From: Armigeres subalbatus
Lineage: Eukaryota; Arthropoda; Insecta; Diptera; Culicidae
Direction: 5' to 3'
Assembly (NCBI RefSeq): GCF_024139115.2
Contig: NC_085141.1
Span: 247,798,096 to 247,862,095, forward strand
Length of the DNA stretch: 64,000 bases
Of this stretch, positions 12,331-22,328 are shown in pieces. The translations under genes were made by a program, and so were the position numbers. Below the pieces are notes generated by a model, which was not told the DNA's origin, made no database searches, and was given only the letters and a program-made list of their open reading frames with translations. Position 1 is the first letter of the stretch. Each line of letters opens with the position of its first letter.

Positions 12331-12800
12331 CTGGAGTAAGGCCTTAAGGTCTACACTAATAACCATGGGTCTATGGACTTGTCTCAAAAGTGGTACACGC
12401 TTTTTTCGCATCTTGAAATCAAATGTGATCACTACATATGTTTTGCGCTATCGAAGAAATCTCTCGGATAAGTGCTCTGGCGCCTTCATTGTATATGTTC
12501 ATGGTCATCCAAGAAAACCCTGGAAAAAGCCTTCAGGTCTACACGCGTAACCAGAGATCTTTTAGATTGTTTCAAAACTGGTACATGCCCTCTGTGGTAC
12601 ATAGAATAGAACGCCTTTATTGCATATGTTCATGGTCCTCCAAGAAAACCCTGGAAAAGGCCTTAAGATCTACACGCGTAACCAAAGATCTATCAGATTT
12701 TTTCAAAAGTGTTACATGCCCTTTGTGGTACATAGAATAGATTGCGTCCATTGCATAGGTTCATGGTCATCCAAGAAAACCCTGGAATAGGCCTTTAAAT
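12050..12800 (+). repeat. 131-bp satellite, block 1
   Basis: Five or six tandem units with core motifs 'ggtcatccaagaaaacc', 'acacgcgtaaccaaag' and 'catgccctttgtggtacata'. The spacing of the 'ccaagaaaacc' motif is 131 bp for consecutive copies at about 12509, 12640 and 12771. Units become more divergent to the left, where they merge with the inverted arm. Confidence 0.85.
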
Positions 12801-12807
12801 CGAATCT

Positions 12808-13022
12808 ATGACAAAAGGTCGAAAGACAAAAGGTCGAAAGGACAAAAGGTCGAAAGACAAAAGGTCGAAAGCACAAAAGGTCGAAAAGACAAAACGTCGA
12901 AAGGGACAGAAGGTCGAAAGGACAAAAGGTCGAAAGGGACAAAAGGTCGAAAAGGACAAAAGGTCGAAAGGGACAAAAGGTCGAAAAGAACAAAATGTCT
13001 AAAGGGACAAAAGGTCGATAAA
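12808..13022. repeat. 16-bp array, GACAAAAGGTCGAAAG (left, inverted pair)
   Basis: About 14 units of a 15-17 bp repeat. The complementary array lies at 13840-14053, making an inverted pair around an unrelated foldback element. A third, degenerate copy of the motif (CGACCTTTTGTC) occurs at 56200-56290. Confidence 0.9.
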
Positions 13023-13310
13023 GAACAAGTTGGGTGTATTCTATAGGAATTTGTTAAATGCATTTATTTTCAAGCAGAAATAACACACTCATCTCATCAA
13101 TCAAAGCTGAAGAATGAACAATTTTCAAAGAAGGAGTAATTACTATAAACCAATATTATGAATATCTAGATAGTTCTGTTAGAGATAAAAAAGATAGCTA
13201 ATAAAAAAGATAGCTAATAAAACTTGTATTGCACGAAACAGAATTGTCCTATACAGTTGGCAAAAAAATGCTTTTTTATTTTCCACTATTTTTAACAATA
13301 ACACATAAAA

Positions 13311-13711
13311 TCATTGAATGAGTGCAAATAATAGATGGAGATCTAGATTTTCTAAATGTCACTTCAATCTGTCTAAATAGTGCACGCCGCAGCCACGCAA
13401 GTGCGCGCATTAAAAATACGCCGTGTAAAGGCACCCCCAGGCCTAAGCAATTTTATTGCCGGGACAGCGATAGCTTGATGCCACGATTCTATCGTTGGGT
13501 GGATGCTCGCAATGCACCATTTACGCTTCCATACCAACGGCGACAGAATCGCAGTCGCCAGGCAATAGAATCGCGTCAAGATTGTCTCGTCGCGTGTGTT
13601 TGGGGGAACCTTAATACATGCCGGTGTATTTAATGTGCGGCGTGCGCCATTGTGAGAGAACGAAGTTACATTTTGAAAACTCAAACATCCATCTGTACTC
13701 ATTGAATGAGT
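13311..13711. mobile_element. Foldback MITE, 0.4 kb
   Basis: The two halves are imperfect inverted copies. The ends share CATTGAATGAGT; inside, 'tgcacgccgcagcca' pairs with 'cacgccgcacattaa' and 'cgattctat' blocks pair across the centre near 13511. Translations of the two strands resemble each other (both contain 'NVTS' and 'ARR'), as expected for a palindromic element and not for a gene. No target duplication can be resolved. Confidence 0.75.
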
Positions 13712-13839
13712 TTTATTTAATTATTAAAAATTGTTAAAAAATAAAAAAGCAGAGTTTTGCAAATTGTGTAAGGCAACTCTGGTGCGGGATTGAATCTCCT
13801 CGTTTCAGTTTCTTGTCTATTTCGACATTTTGTGCCTTT

Positions 13840-14053
13840 TGATCTTATCTTTTATTTCTTTCGGCCTTTTGTCCCATTCGACGTTTTGTCCCTTTCGACC
13901 TTTTGTCCCATTCGACGTTTTGTCCTTTCGACCTTTTGTCCCTTTCGACCTTTTGTCCTTTTCGACCATTTGTCCCTTCGACCTTTTGTCTTTCGACGTT
14001 TTGTCTTTCGACCTTTTGACCTTTCGACCTTTTGTCTTTCGACCTTTTGTCCC
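13840..14053. repeat. 16-bp array, CTTTCGACCTTTTGTC (right, inverted pair)
   Basis: The unit is the reverse complement of the 12808-13022 array, with about 13 copies. The two arrays could pair into a stem with the 0.8-kb foldback region as its loop. Confidence 0.9.
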
Positions 14054-14064
14054 TAACCCCTTCA

Positions 14065-14575
14065 AATCTGCATGGGTACCCAGAGATCTGTTGGCTTGTT
14101 TCAAAAGTGGTACATACCCTTTGTGGTCCATAGAATAGAATACGTCCATTGCATATGTTTATGGTCTTCCAAGAAAATGTTAGAATAGGCCTCAGGATCT
14201 TCACACGTAACCAGATACCTTTCGGATTGTTTCAAAATTGGCATATGCCCTTTGAGGTACATAGTATATACCGCTTTCATTGCACTTGAACAATCCTCAG
14301 GAACTTCACGCGTAACCAGAGCTCTTTCGGCCTATTTGAATAGTTATACATGCCTTTTATGGTACGTAGAATAGAATGCACCCATTTCAAATGTTCATGA
14401 TCATCCAGGAAAACCCTGGAGTAAGGCATTAGGATCTACACCAGAGCCTGTTTTAAATTTGGTACATGCCTTTGGGGTTCTAGAATAAAAAGCGTTCATG
14501 GCATATGCTAATGGTCATCCTAGAAAATTATGGAGTAAGACTTCTAGGCTTACACGAATATCTAGAGGGTCTTTA
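14065..14575 (+). repeat. 131-bp satellite, block 2
   Basis: About four units in the same orientation as block 1 ('acccagagatctgttgg', 'ggtacataccctttgtgg', 'atggtcttccaagaaa'). Together with block 1 it flanks the inverted 16-bp arrays and the foldback MITE. Confidence 0.8.
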
Positions 14576-14603
14576 AAGTCACTCCTTACGGAATCCGGAA
14601 TCC

Positions 14604-15039
14604 GAAATGCAAAATGTAAATAAATTGGAACGATACAACTTCACGCCGAGAACATGAGGGAAAAAATGCGCTAATATCGCAAAGATCATGTACCATATTA
14701 AAATTAGATTAGGGACACTCCTCACGGAATCCAAGTTTCAAAGTGCTCGCGTTTTCGGGGGCACACCACTCGATACGGAAGGTACGCACAACTGTCATTT
14801 TTATTCTTTCACGCATGCTGCGACGCAGCAAAGCTAAATCAACAAAATGACAGTTGTGCTGCCCTCAATATCGATTGATGTGCCCTGAAAACGCGAGCAC
14901 TTTGAAACTTGGATTCCGTGAGGAGTGTCCTTAATCTAATTTTAATATGGTACATGATCTTTGCGATATTAGTCCGTTTTTTCCCTCACGTTCTCGGCGT
15001 GAAGTTGTATCGTTCCAATTTATTTACATTTTGCATTTC
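14604..15039. mobile_element. Near-perfect palindromic element, 436 bp
   Basis: The arms of about 200 bp are inverted copies with only scattered mismatches. The outermost GAAATGCAAAATG (14604) pairs with CATTTTGCATTTC (ending 15039); 'caacttcacgccgagaac' and 'ggaatccaagtttcaaagtg' occur on both arms. The centre is near 14821, in 'cacgcatgctgcgacgcagc'. Such foldbacks are typically MITEs, and this one would form a very long hairpin if transcribed. The right arm merges into sequence homologous to 10220-10340 outside the nested elements. Confidence 0.85.
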
Positions 15040-15317
15040 CAAAGAATAGACAACTTCATATTAGTGATATGAATGAAGTTTGTATACTACCTGAAACCAA
15101 CAACAACAAGACAACAATAACTACTTGGAATGCTAATATATCAAGATGAGGTTTCACATCTTGTTTATTCTTCAATAACTGCCCAGAGCTAATGACAACA
15201 ACTTGAACTACTTGAAATGCAAACATATACCAATAGCCTTCCGTTCGTGGGTTGATCTTTTGCACTTTTATTGCAACTGACGTCGATTGACAACCGTTTG
15301 ACGTCTAGAGTGCGTTG

Positions 15318-15344
15318 CAGTTATCGAACGGCATTCGATAACTG
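15318..15344. repeat. Small perfect hairpin in a disrupted satellite unit
   Basis: CAGTTATCGAA, a five-base loop CGGCA, then TTCGATAACTG: an 11-bp perfect stem. The arm sequence recurs once more at about 15362, so this may be the relic of a small mobile element that broke the satellite unit. Confidence 0.6.
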
Positions 15345-15833
15345 AAAAGTAAACATTTTGCAGTTATCGAACGGCTACTATACTAGGAATGCGTACATTC
15401 ACTCAGATGAGGTTGACCCGATTTTGTCACTCCCAGATTTTGTCTACCCCTGATTTTGCCTAACCCTTCACTGCCTGTAGCTTATTATGAATCATTTATA
15501 AGTACCTATTAATAAGTTTGTAAGTCTCTTCGACAAAAAAATATGGATTCCATTCACGTATTTTGCCTTGCTACGGAGCTCACGACAATGAAAATAACTA
15601 CTTAAAATACAAACATATACCAAGAAGGGGTCTCACAACTTGTTTATTTTCAAATAACTGCCTTCATTAAGAAGGTTGATCCATCGACCTCGACTCTATT
15701 TCATAGACTATCTGGAGCTCAAGACAACAACAAGAACTACTTTGAATACAAACATATACCAAGATGGGGTCACAAAACTTGTCTATTTTTCGATAACTGC
15801 CTCCATTACGGAGATTGATTTACAGAACTTCGG

Positions 15834-16325
15834 TGGGGTTTGATCCCATGAAACCAGTACGCTAGACAGGTACTTTCTGTACTCCCTTTCTCCGTCGTCC
15901 TCCGCAGCTTAGCGGGTACTGATGAAACCAAATTCCCAGCACCGGGCATGTAGCCGAACTCTCGTAATACATTCTCAGAACTAACTCTCTCATATATGTT
16001 TTTGTACAATGCCAACCAAGTAAGATGAGTATTTAGTATTATCTGGCTCCTACACACTTGCTTCATCACCAACGGCGCTCGATGAAGTAGGGTTGTGTGA
16101 GATTGTGCCAGTTGGTCGTCAGATCCCAACCCGACCACATAAGCGAAGAGGGATCGCCTTTCGAGTTCAGTACATTCAAAGTTAATTGCCTATGTTCCGG
16201 GTATTGAGCCAGCCGGATTGGAAATTAATTGCTATGTCCGAAACTCGTTTTTTCATATGCACAACATGTGATAGATTAAGTTCGGAAAAGGTATTGGAGG
16301 AAAACCGCTACCTTCCGTCCTTCCC
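15834..16325. mobile_element. Unclassified 0.5-kb insertion in the 143-bp array
   Basis: The satellite unit breaks off after 'attgatttacagaactt' and a satellite unit resumes at 'ttcttcaataactgcatcc'. The intervening sequence is GC-richer and unlike its surroundings. On the minus strand it contains 'catgggatcaaacccc' near its left end, faintly like a pol III B-box. Family and duplication are unresolved. Confidence 0.45.
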
Positions 16326-17854
16326 AGTTGTTCTTCAATAACTGCATCCGTTACGGAGGTTGATACACCGACCTTGACTCTATGGAGTTCGTAGACTTCC
16401 TGGAACCCACGACAACAACAAGAACTACTTGGAATACAAACATATACCAAGAAAGGGTCACGCTACTTGTTTATTCTTCGATAACTGCCTCCATTACGGA
16501 GATTGATCCGAAGATCTTGACTGTATGGAGCTCGTAGACTACCTGGAGCCCACGACAACAAGAACTACTTGGAATACAAACATATACCAAGAAGGGGTCA
16601 CAAAACTTGTTTATTCTTCAATAACTGCCTCCATTACGAAAATTGATCCACAGACCTTGACTCATTGGGTTTCGTAGACTTCCTGGAACCAATAATAACA
16701 AGAACTACTTAGAATACAAACAAATACCATGAAGGCGTCACACAACTTGTTTATTCTTCTATAACTGCCTCCGTTACCGAGGTCGATCCCCAGGCCTTGA
16801 CTCTATGGAGTTCGTAGACTACCTGGAGTCCTCGATAACAACAAGAACTACTTGGAATACACACATATACCAAGAAGGGGTCACGCTACTTGTTTATTCT
16901 TCGATAACTGCCTCCATTACGGAGATTGATCCGAAGATCTTAACTGTATGGAGTTTGTAGACAACCTGGAACTCACGACAACAACAAGAGCTACAAGAAA
17001 TACAAACAGATACCAAGAAGGGGTAACGCAACTTGTTTATTTTTCGATAAACGCCTCCATTACGGAGATTTTTCCGAAGACCTTGACTGTATGGAGTTCG
17101 TACACTACCTGGAACTCACAAAAACAACAAGAAGTACATGAAAAACAAACATATGCCAAGAAGGGGTCACAAAACATGTTTATTCTTCAATTACTGCCTC
17201 CATTACGGAGGTTGATCCACTGACCTTGAATCTATGAAGTTCGTAGACTACCTAGAGCCCATGACAACAACAACCCCGACAAGACGGGGTCACACAACTT
17301 GTTTATTCTTCGATAACTGCCTCCATTACGGAGATTGATTCGAAGACCTTAACTGTGTGGAGTTCGTAGACTACCTGGAACTCACGACAACAATAGGAAC
17401 TACATGAAAAACAGATATATATCAAGAAGGGGTTACACAACTTGTTTATTCTTCATTAACTGCCTCCATTACGGAGGTTGATCCACAGACCTTGAATTTA
17501 TGGAGTTTGTAGACTACCTGGAATCAATGACAACAACAAGAATTACCTGGAATACAAACAGATACCAAGAAGGGGTCACACAACTTGTTTATTCTTCAAT
17601 AACTGCCTCCGTTACTGAGGTTGATCCACAGATCTTGACTCTATGGAGTTCGTAGACTACCTGGAGCCCACGTCAACAACAAGAACTACTTAGAATACAA
17701 ACATATACCAAGAAGAAGTCACGCAACTTGTTTATTCTTCGTTAACTGCCTCCATTACGGAGATTGATGCGAAGACCTTGACTGTATGGAGCTCGTAGAC
17801 TACCTGGAATCAAAGACAGCAACAAGAACTAATTGGAATGCAAACATGTTTTAA

Positions 17855-18325
17855 GAAAAGGTCATTGGATGACTCGAAACATATACTGTGAAAGCATTAT
17901 ATGCTAAGCACCATAAAGAGCATGTACCGTTTTTGAATTTGCTCGATAGACCTTTGGTAACGTTAGCAGACCATAAGATCTTATTCCAGGGATTTTTTGG
18001 ATGACTGAGGCCTTACTCCAGGGGTTTTTGGAGAACCAGAATATATACTGTGAACACCGACTATTCTAAGAAGCGCAATGAGCATGTAATATATTTGAAA
18101 CTGGTTGATAGTCCTTCGGTTACGTGTGTAGACTCTTAAGCCTTACTTCAAAGATTTCTTGTATAACCATGGACAAAAACTGTAAACCTTGACAATGGGC
18201 AAAAAGTATATGAGTTTCTGTTTCCAAAACTGTCAAAATTATCCAAATCGGCTGAAAATTGTTGAAGTTATGAGAATATCAATTTAGTGGAACACGGGTA
18301 CCCTGTCGGCCATCCACGTGGTAAA
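17855..18325. repeat. Right inverted arm of the TTAA segment
   Basis: Reverse complement of 11844-12330, including two 131-bp-type units on the minus strand. It marks the switch from the plus-oriented 143-bp array to minus-oriented 131-bp satellite. Confidence 0.8.
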
Positions 18326-18819
18326 AAAAATCAGATGCCCCTCCCCACGTCCCTCCTCACTGTATCAACGTGATTTTCTCACAGATGCTACATTTTATGG
18401 AGTTCTTAGATGTCACCGAGTTTCAGCTTTCAGCTATAAAAATTCATTGAAATATCACCACTTGAATTTGAAAAAGGAACACGGGTACCCCGTCGGCCGC
18501 ATAAGGGTTAAATACAAAATGTGTTCAAATATACGTAAATACCTTCAAGTGGACGTACATGCATAAAAATGGTGTATCCTTCAAAGTTGACCAGATGATT
18601 CTATGCACTAAAAAAAGTCGTCGAGTATAAGAATAGTTCATGTTAGGAATATTTTGGCGATAATAGAAGAGAATCTCTCCAAGCCGTCGTTGTCCGAAAA
18701 TTGAAAAAAAAAATGCGGATACAACCTGAAAAAGTTTTTAAAATATTGTGGAAAAGTAGCACATAGCGGAGCTCATCAAGACACTGCAGATCTTACTCTT
18801 GAGCCAGAGCAGATACTGA

Positions 18820-18954
18820 TACTTATTTCGAACTGAACAAAAACTTTCTCAGGCATTCAACAACTTTGAGGAGAAAATAGCAAGCATCACTGATGTCGAA
18901 TGCATATTTTCGAAATCATATTTTACGACAAAATTTAAACTACGATTTTGAATA
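18820..18954 (+). pseudogene. hAT transposase C-terminal relic
   Basis: A 44-codon frame ends in a stop at 18952-18954 and contains 'VECIFSKSYFTTKFKLRF'. This resembles the C-terminal hAT dimerisation region, where a motif of the form ER.FS..G...T..R..L is conserved. The usual glutamate-arginine is degraded to EC and the frame is broken upstream. It lies about 100 bp from the right terminus of the hAT-type element, where the 3' end of its transposase would be expected. Only this fragment is recognisable; the rest of the gene is deleted or decayed. Confidence 0.55.
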
Positions 18955-19070
18955 AGTTTCGAGTTTTTTTTTTATTTCCCGGGATCCCGGGAAATCCCGG
19001 GAAATTATTATTTTATTTCCCGTTTCCCGGGTAGTTGATTCCCGGGAAAAGTGGAAGCCCTACTTGAAAT

Positions 19071-19250
19071 TCTAACATATACTGAGAAGGGGCACATTAT
19101 GGTGGATGATTCGCAGACCTTGACTATATGGAGTTGGAAGACTACCTGGGACCCATGACTACAATAAGAACATGCAAACATATACCTGGAATTGGTTACA
19201 CAACTTGGTAATTCTTTATTAACAACCCATGACAACAGGTGCAAACACTT
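19071..19250 (+). repeat. 143-bp satellite, right flank of the hAT element
   Basis: One divergent unit ('tggtggatgattcgcagacc', 'agactacctgggacc', 'aacatatacctgga') continues the block in which the hAT element inserted. It starts immediately after the right 8-bp duplication. Confidence 0.75.
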
Positions 19251-19259
19251 CACGTGCAA

Positions 19260-20575
19260 GCATACCGGAGTACATAGGTCATCTAAAAAAACCTCCGAAG
19301 CTAATCCAAATATGTCTCATTTAAATGCTTGAAACTTTTTTTATGCTCCTGTGGCGTGAAAAGAGAGAGCGTTATTTCGAATTTGGGGCGTAGAAAGAGG
19401 GAGTGTGCCACATAGATACAAAATGGACTAGTTTATCTTTCGAACGCTATGTAAACTTTGTGATTTGGAGTAGCCATTTAACAAGTAAGCGCAGTGCGTG
19501 TTTTAGTTGTCAGGAAAATAATAAACCGCGCGTCTGTATTGTGCTTGGCTCTGGTCGAGACAAATACGGAGTTCGGGATCAAACGTGATTCGTATAGAAC
19601 GCGGTCGAAAAGTGAAGCAACTAGTTTGTAATTCAACATGTTATGTATCGGTCGCGGATCCGGGTACAGACATACCTCAATAGTACGTACCCTCGATTGT
19701 ACGTACATTTTATCTCGATAGTAAGTACAAAAAAAATTTCGTTCAATTATCTTTACAATTTTAGTAAAAATTTTAAAATGCTTTGATCATGGCACATGCG
19801 GGGGTCCTTCATATGTTACGCAATAATTTCACAACTGATTTAAACACCATCGTGAGCTTATAAGGAATTTAGTAGCAAAACTTTGAAAAAGCAGCGTGTC
19901 ATAAATGTTTGCCAGTCTTACGTAACACATATTATACTATCATTTTAAACAATTGAAGGAACATTTGAAACAGCTGAGCGATGCGGAGCGCGTCCAAGCC
20001 CTCATAAAACAGAATATCAGCAAGAGGAATTCTTTTGTCTTGGACGCGTTCGCACACGCACTCGTGTGCGTATGTCATCGGCATAAGAGTGTTACCAGTG
20101 ATATATAAAATTTTATGGGTATGATTGTCTTAGAAAGCAGATTTACTATCCACTTAATTGAACAATTGTTATGTTTATGAATGATTTTATCTATCAAGGA
20201 AATTAGTTTCAGTTCTAGAACCCTTCCCCATTCATTAGTTCACCTGATAGATCAGAAAATATTTCCCCGAAGAGTAAATTAATTTCATCATGGGAATGGT
20301 GATTCATGAAATAGAATTTTCGGCAAGATATCTTACTGTTTGGTTTAGTTTACATTAAGTTTAGTTCCATTCTATTCACTTGTCGGTAACATTTTTTTTC
20401 TTGAGAAACAAATTAACAGCGTTACTAAAATGAGGAAAATTTTTGGTGGAAAATTTCCTCTGAGACGTCTTACTGAGAATTCCGAAGAAGTTTATCATAG
20501 AACAGTAGTTTCTCCCAAGGGTTCTCCCTGGGATACCTTGGTAGTTTGGTCGAAAATTCCATACATGATTTAACT
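19260..20575. other. Gene-free stretch
   Basis: AT-rich unique-looking sequence. The only local pattern is three GTACGTAC-like or AGTAAGTAC-like motifs at about 19680-19730. No gene or element is supported. Confidence 0.4.
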
Positions 20576-21900
20576 TGATATTCTATCTAGACTTGTGCGA
20601 ATTCTTCCAGAAATTCCCCCAAGAACTCTCCCGGAAAATTGTTCCCTTTTTTTCTTCGGGAATTCTCTTAGAAATTCCTTGCAAAATTCGTCTACAAATT
20701 CATCTGGCCACAAAAATTAAATTTCGCTAAAACCAGTGCTGGAAATATTCGCTTCACGAGTAAGAAAAGAGTGTAATTGAGCCTACCAGAAATGCCATAC
20801 TCGCGCGAACCTACTGCCTGCATTGCTTGATTTGTTCGCGAGTACGGGCAGAGCATAGACAAAAAGTAGGGCAGTATTTTTTTCTCGAGGAAAAATCACG
20901 ATCGCGAGTATTTGTGGTTACTTCGAACAAAATGGATAAATTTCACCTCACATAAGCACAGTAACAATGAACAAATGTGTTCTTGTTTGAACTTCCATGA
21001 GATTTATGTTCCGATGGTGGTTTATGACATTTTGTAAATTAACCCGAATGACTCGCGAAGCTCCACGAACATCTTTCAGGGTTCGCTTTTCTGTTTTCTC
21101 TGCGAGTAGTAGGTAGGCAAGAAAAGGCAAAACAAGGGTTCACGAGTATTTTGCATGGCATGGGTTTTGTGAACAAAGTTCACAGATATCCACCACTGGT
21201 CAAAACTCTTTCGGAATTACCTACCCCTTGAAATTCCTCTGGAAATTATTTAAGGGATTTCCCCGGAAGATACTGCAGCCATTCTCGAAATTTCTACGGT
21301 ACTTCGCTTAAAATTTCTATAAAAAATCATCCAAAATGCCCTTCAGTATTTTCCGATATTTTTTCCAGGAATTTGCAGCAATATCTTAAAACAATAACCC
21401 CGAAAATTATTCCAGAAATTCCTTCATGTATTCTCTCAAAAAATCCGCTAATAATTTCCCCGGAAATTACTTCAAGAACTTCTTCAGAAATCTATTTTAA
21501 AGTTCCCCCGAAAAGTTCTTCAAAAATTATCCGGGACTTCGTTTCGAAATTACCACAGAATTTTCTCAAATTATTCTGCAGAAAATTCCTTTAATAACTG
21601 CTCCGGGAAGTTCCTTTTTCAGAATGAATAGGAGTATCCGAAAAGATTTCCTGAAGAATTTCTCAAAGTAATTTTTCTTGGTTTGAGTTTGAGTTTAGAA
21701 AAATCTTGATGGATTTCCCTATGGATTTCCTGGAGATATTCTCGAAAAAAAACCTAGAAGAATATCTGAAATAAATCTAGAAGAAATATGGAAATAAGAA
21801 GATTTTTGAATGAATTTTCTAAGGAATTTTCAGAGGAAAATATGTATGAATGTCAAAACAAATTACAAATAAAGTCTTGAAATAACTTCAAACTAAAACA
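20576..21900. repeat. Degenerate TTCC/GAAATTCC minisatellite, interrupted
   Basis: Irregular repeats of 'gaaattcctc', 'tccccggaaatt' and 'cttcaagaa' types run from 20576 to 20733 and from about 21215 to 21900, and look like a strongly decayed relative of the GGAATTCC minisatellites. The stretch 20734-21198 between them is a MITE. Confidence 0.55.
20734..21198. mobile_element. hAT-like MITE, 465 bp
   Basis: The left end CAGTGCTGGAAATA and the inverted right end (complement reads CAGTGGTGGATATC) match at 11 of 14 positions and begin CAGTG, common in hAT elements. The flanking 8-mers GCTAAAAC (20726-20733) and GTCAAAAC (21199-21206) agree at 6 of 8 positions, consistent with an aged 8-bp duplication. 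The interior is rich in CGCGAGTA-type motifs in both orientations and has no open frame of note. Confidence 0.55.
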
Positions 21901-22328
21901 GGAAAAAAAATCTAGTAGAGTTTCAGAGGGTGTTCATGGAGTAATTCCTTAGTTTTCTGAAGAACAAACACACATTTTCAGAAAAAAATATCTTCATGTT
22001 TGGCCGTGAATGGATTGAAGTGCCACTCAGGCAAATTGGCTATCGAATATTATAATTCTGCCTTTTGGAAATTTGCCACAAGTTATGAGTTTAAAATTCA
22101 AAAGGATTCATTATGAATTAAATTTTCATGGTCAATACAAAACATAACATTTTCTTAAGGCATTTTTCTGAAATTCCAATGAAGCATTATGAACGCTGTA
22201 CGGTGCACATTAATCAATCCATAACCCTACTTTATGAATTGCAAAAGTAGTGTGTAGAGGCCATAATCACGCCTTATGAATTTCGTAATTCTTATGAAAT
22301 TCATTTCATTCATTTATTTAGTTAACAT

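Larger units (their letters stand above)
15045..17855 (+). repeat. 143-bp satellite, main head-to-tail array
   Basis: About 16-20 units of 140-143 bp in one orientation. Conserved blocks are 'ataactgcctccattacgga', 'tggagttcgtagactacctg' and 'aatacaaacatataccaag'. Consecutive spacings measured at 'actgcc' between 16484 and 17049 are 140, 140, 143 and 142 bp. Units at 16340-17855 are well conserved; those at 15045-15830 are divergent and disrupted. The array is interrupted by a small hairpin (15318-15344) and an unrelated 0.5-kb insertion. Further copies of the same unit lie outside the surrounding transposons at 10330-10985 and 19071-19250. No protein is encoded. Transcription of such an array as a piRNA source is an inference. 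Confidence 0.9.
11840..18511. mobile_element. TTAA-flanked segment with long inverted arms (piggyBac-like ends)
   Basis: The left boundary reads TTAA-CCCTTATGCGGCC (11840-11856) and the right boundary GGCCGCATAAGGG-TTAA (18495-18511). A TTAA duplication and ends beginning CCC are the signature of the piggyBac superfamily. The next several hundred bases are also inverted copies of each other: 'ggatggccgacagggtaccc' at left, its complement at right, continuing through 'acttcaacaattttca' and two 131-bp-type satellite units. No transposase is present. The interior holds satellites and foldbacks, so it behaves as a large non-autonomous carrier or as two copies that trapped satellite DNA between them. 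Confidence 0.65.
10994..19062. mobile_element. hAT-type element carrying a nested 6.7-kb insert
   Basis: The ends are inverted: TAGGGCTTCCA at left (10994-11004) and its complement TGGAAGCCCTA at right (19052-19062). Both are followed internally by clustered CCCGGGAAAT-type subterminal repeats (11020-11095 and 18978-19050). Directly outside lies an identical 8-bp duplication CTTGAAAT (10986-10993 and 19063-19070), the duplication length of hAT transposons. A short transposase relic at 18820-18954 supports the family. Without the TTAA insert (11840-18511) the element is about 1.4 kb, a deletion derivative. It sits inside a 143-bp satellite block: both flanks are satellite in the same orientation. 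Confidence 0.8.

Noticed and set aside
13322..13702. Overlapping 103- and 109-codon frames on opposite strands with similar peptides
   Set aside because: The similarity is due to the palindromic foldback element, not to a duplicated gene.
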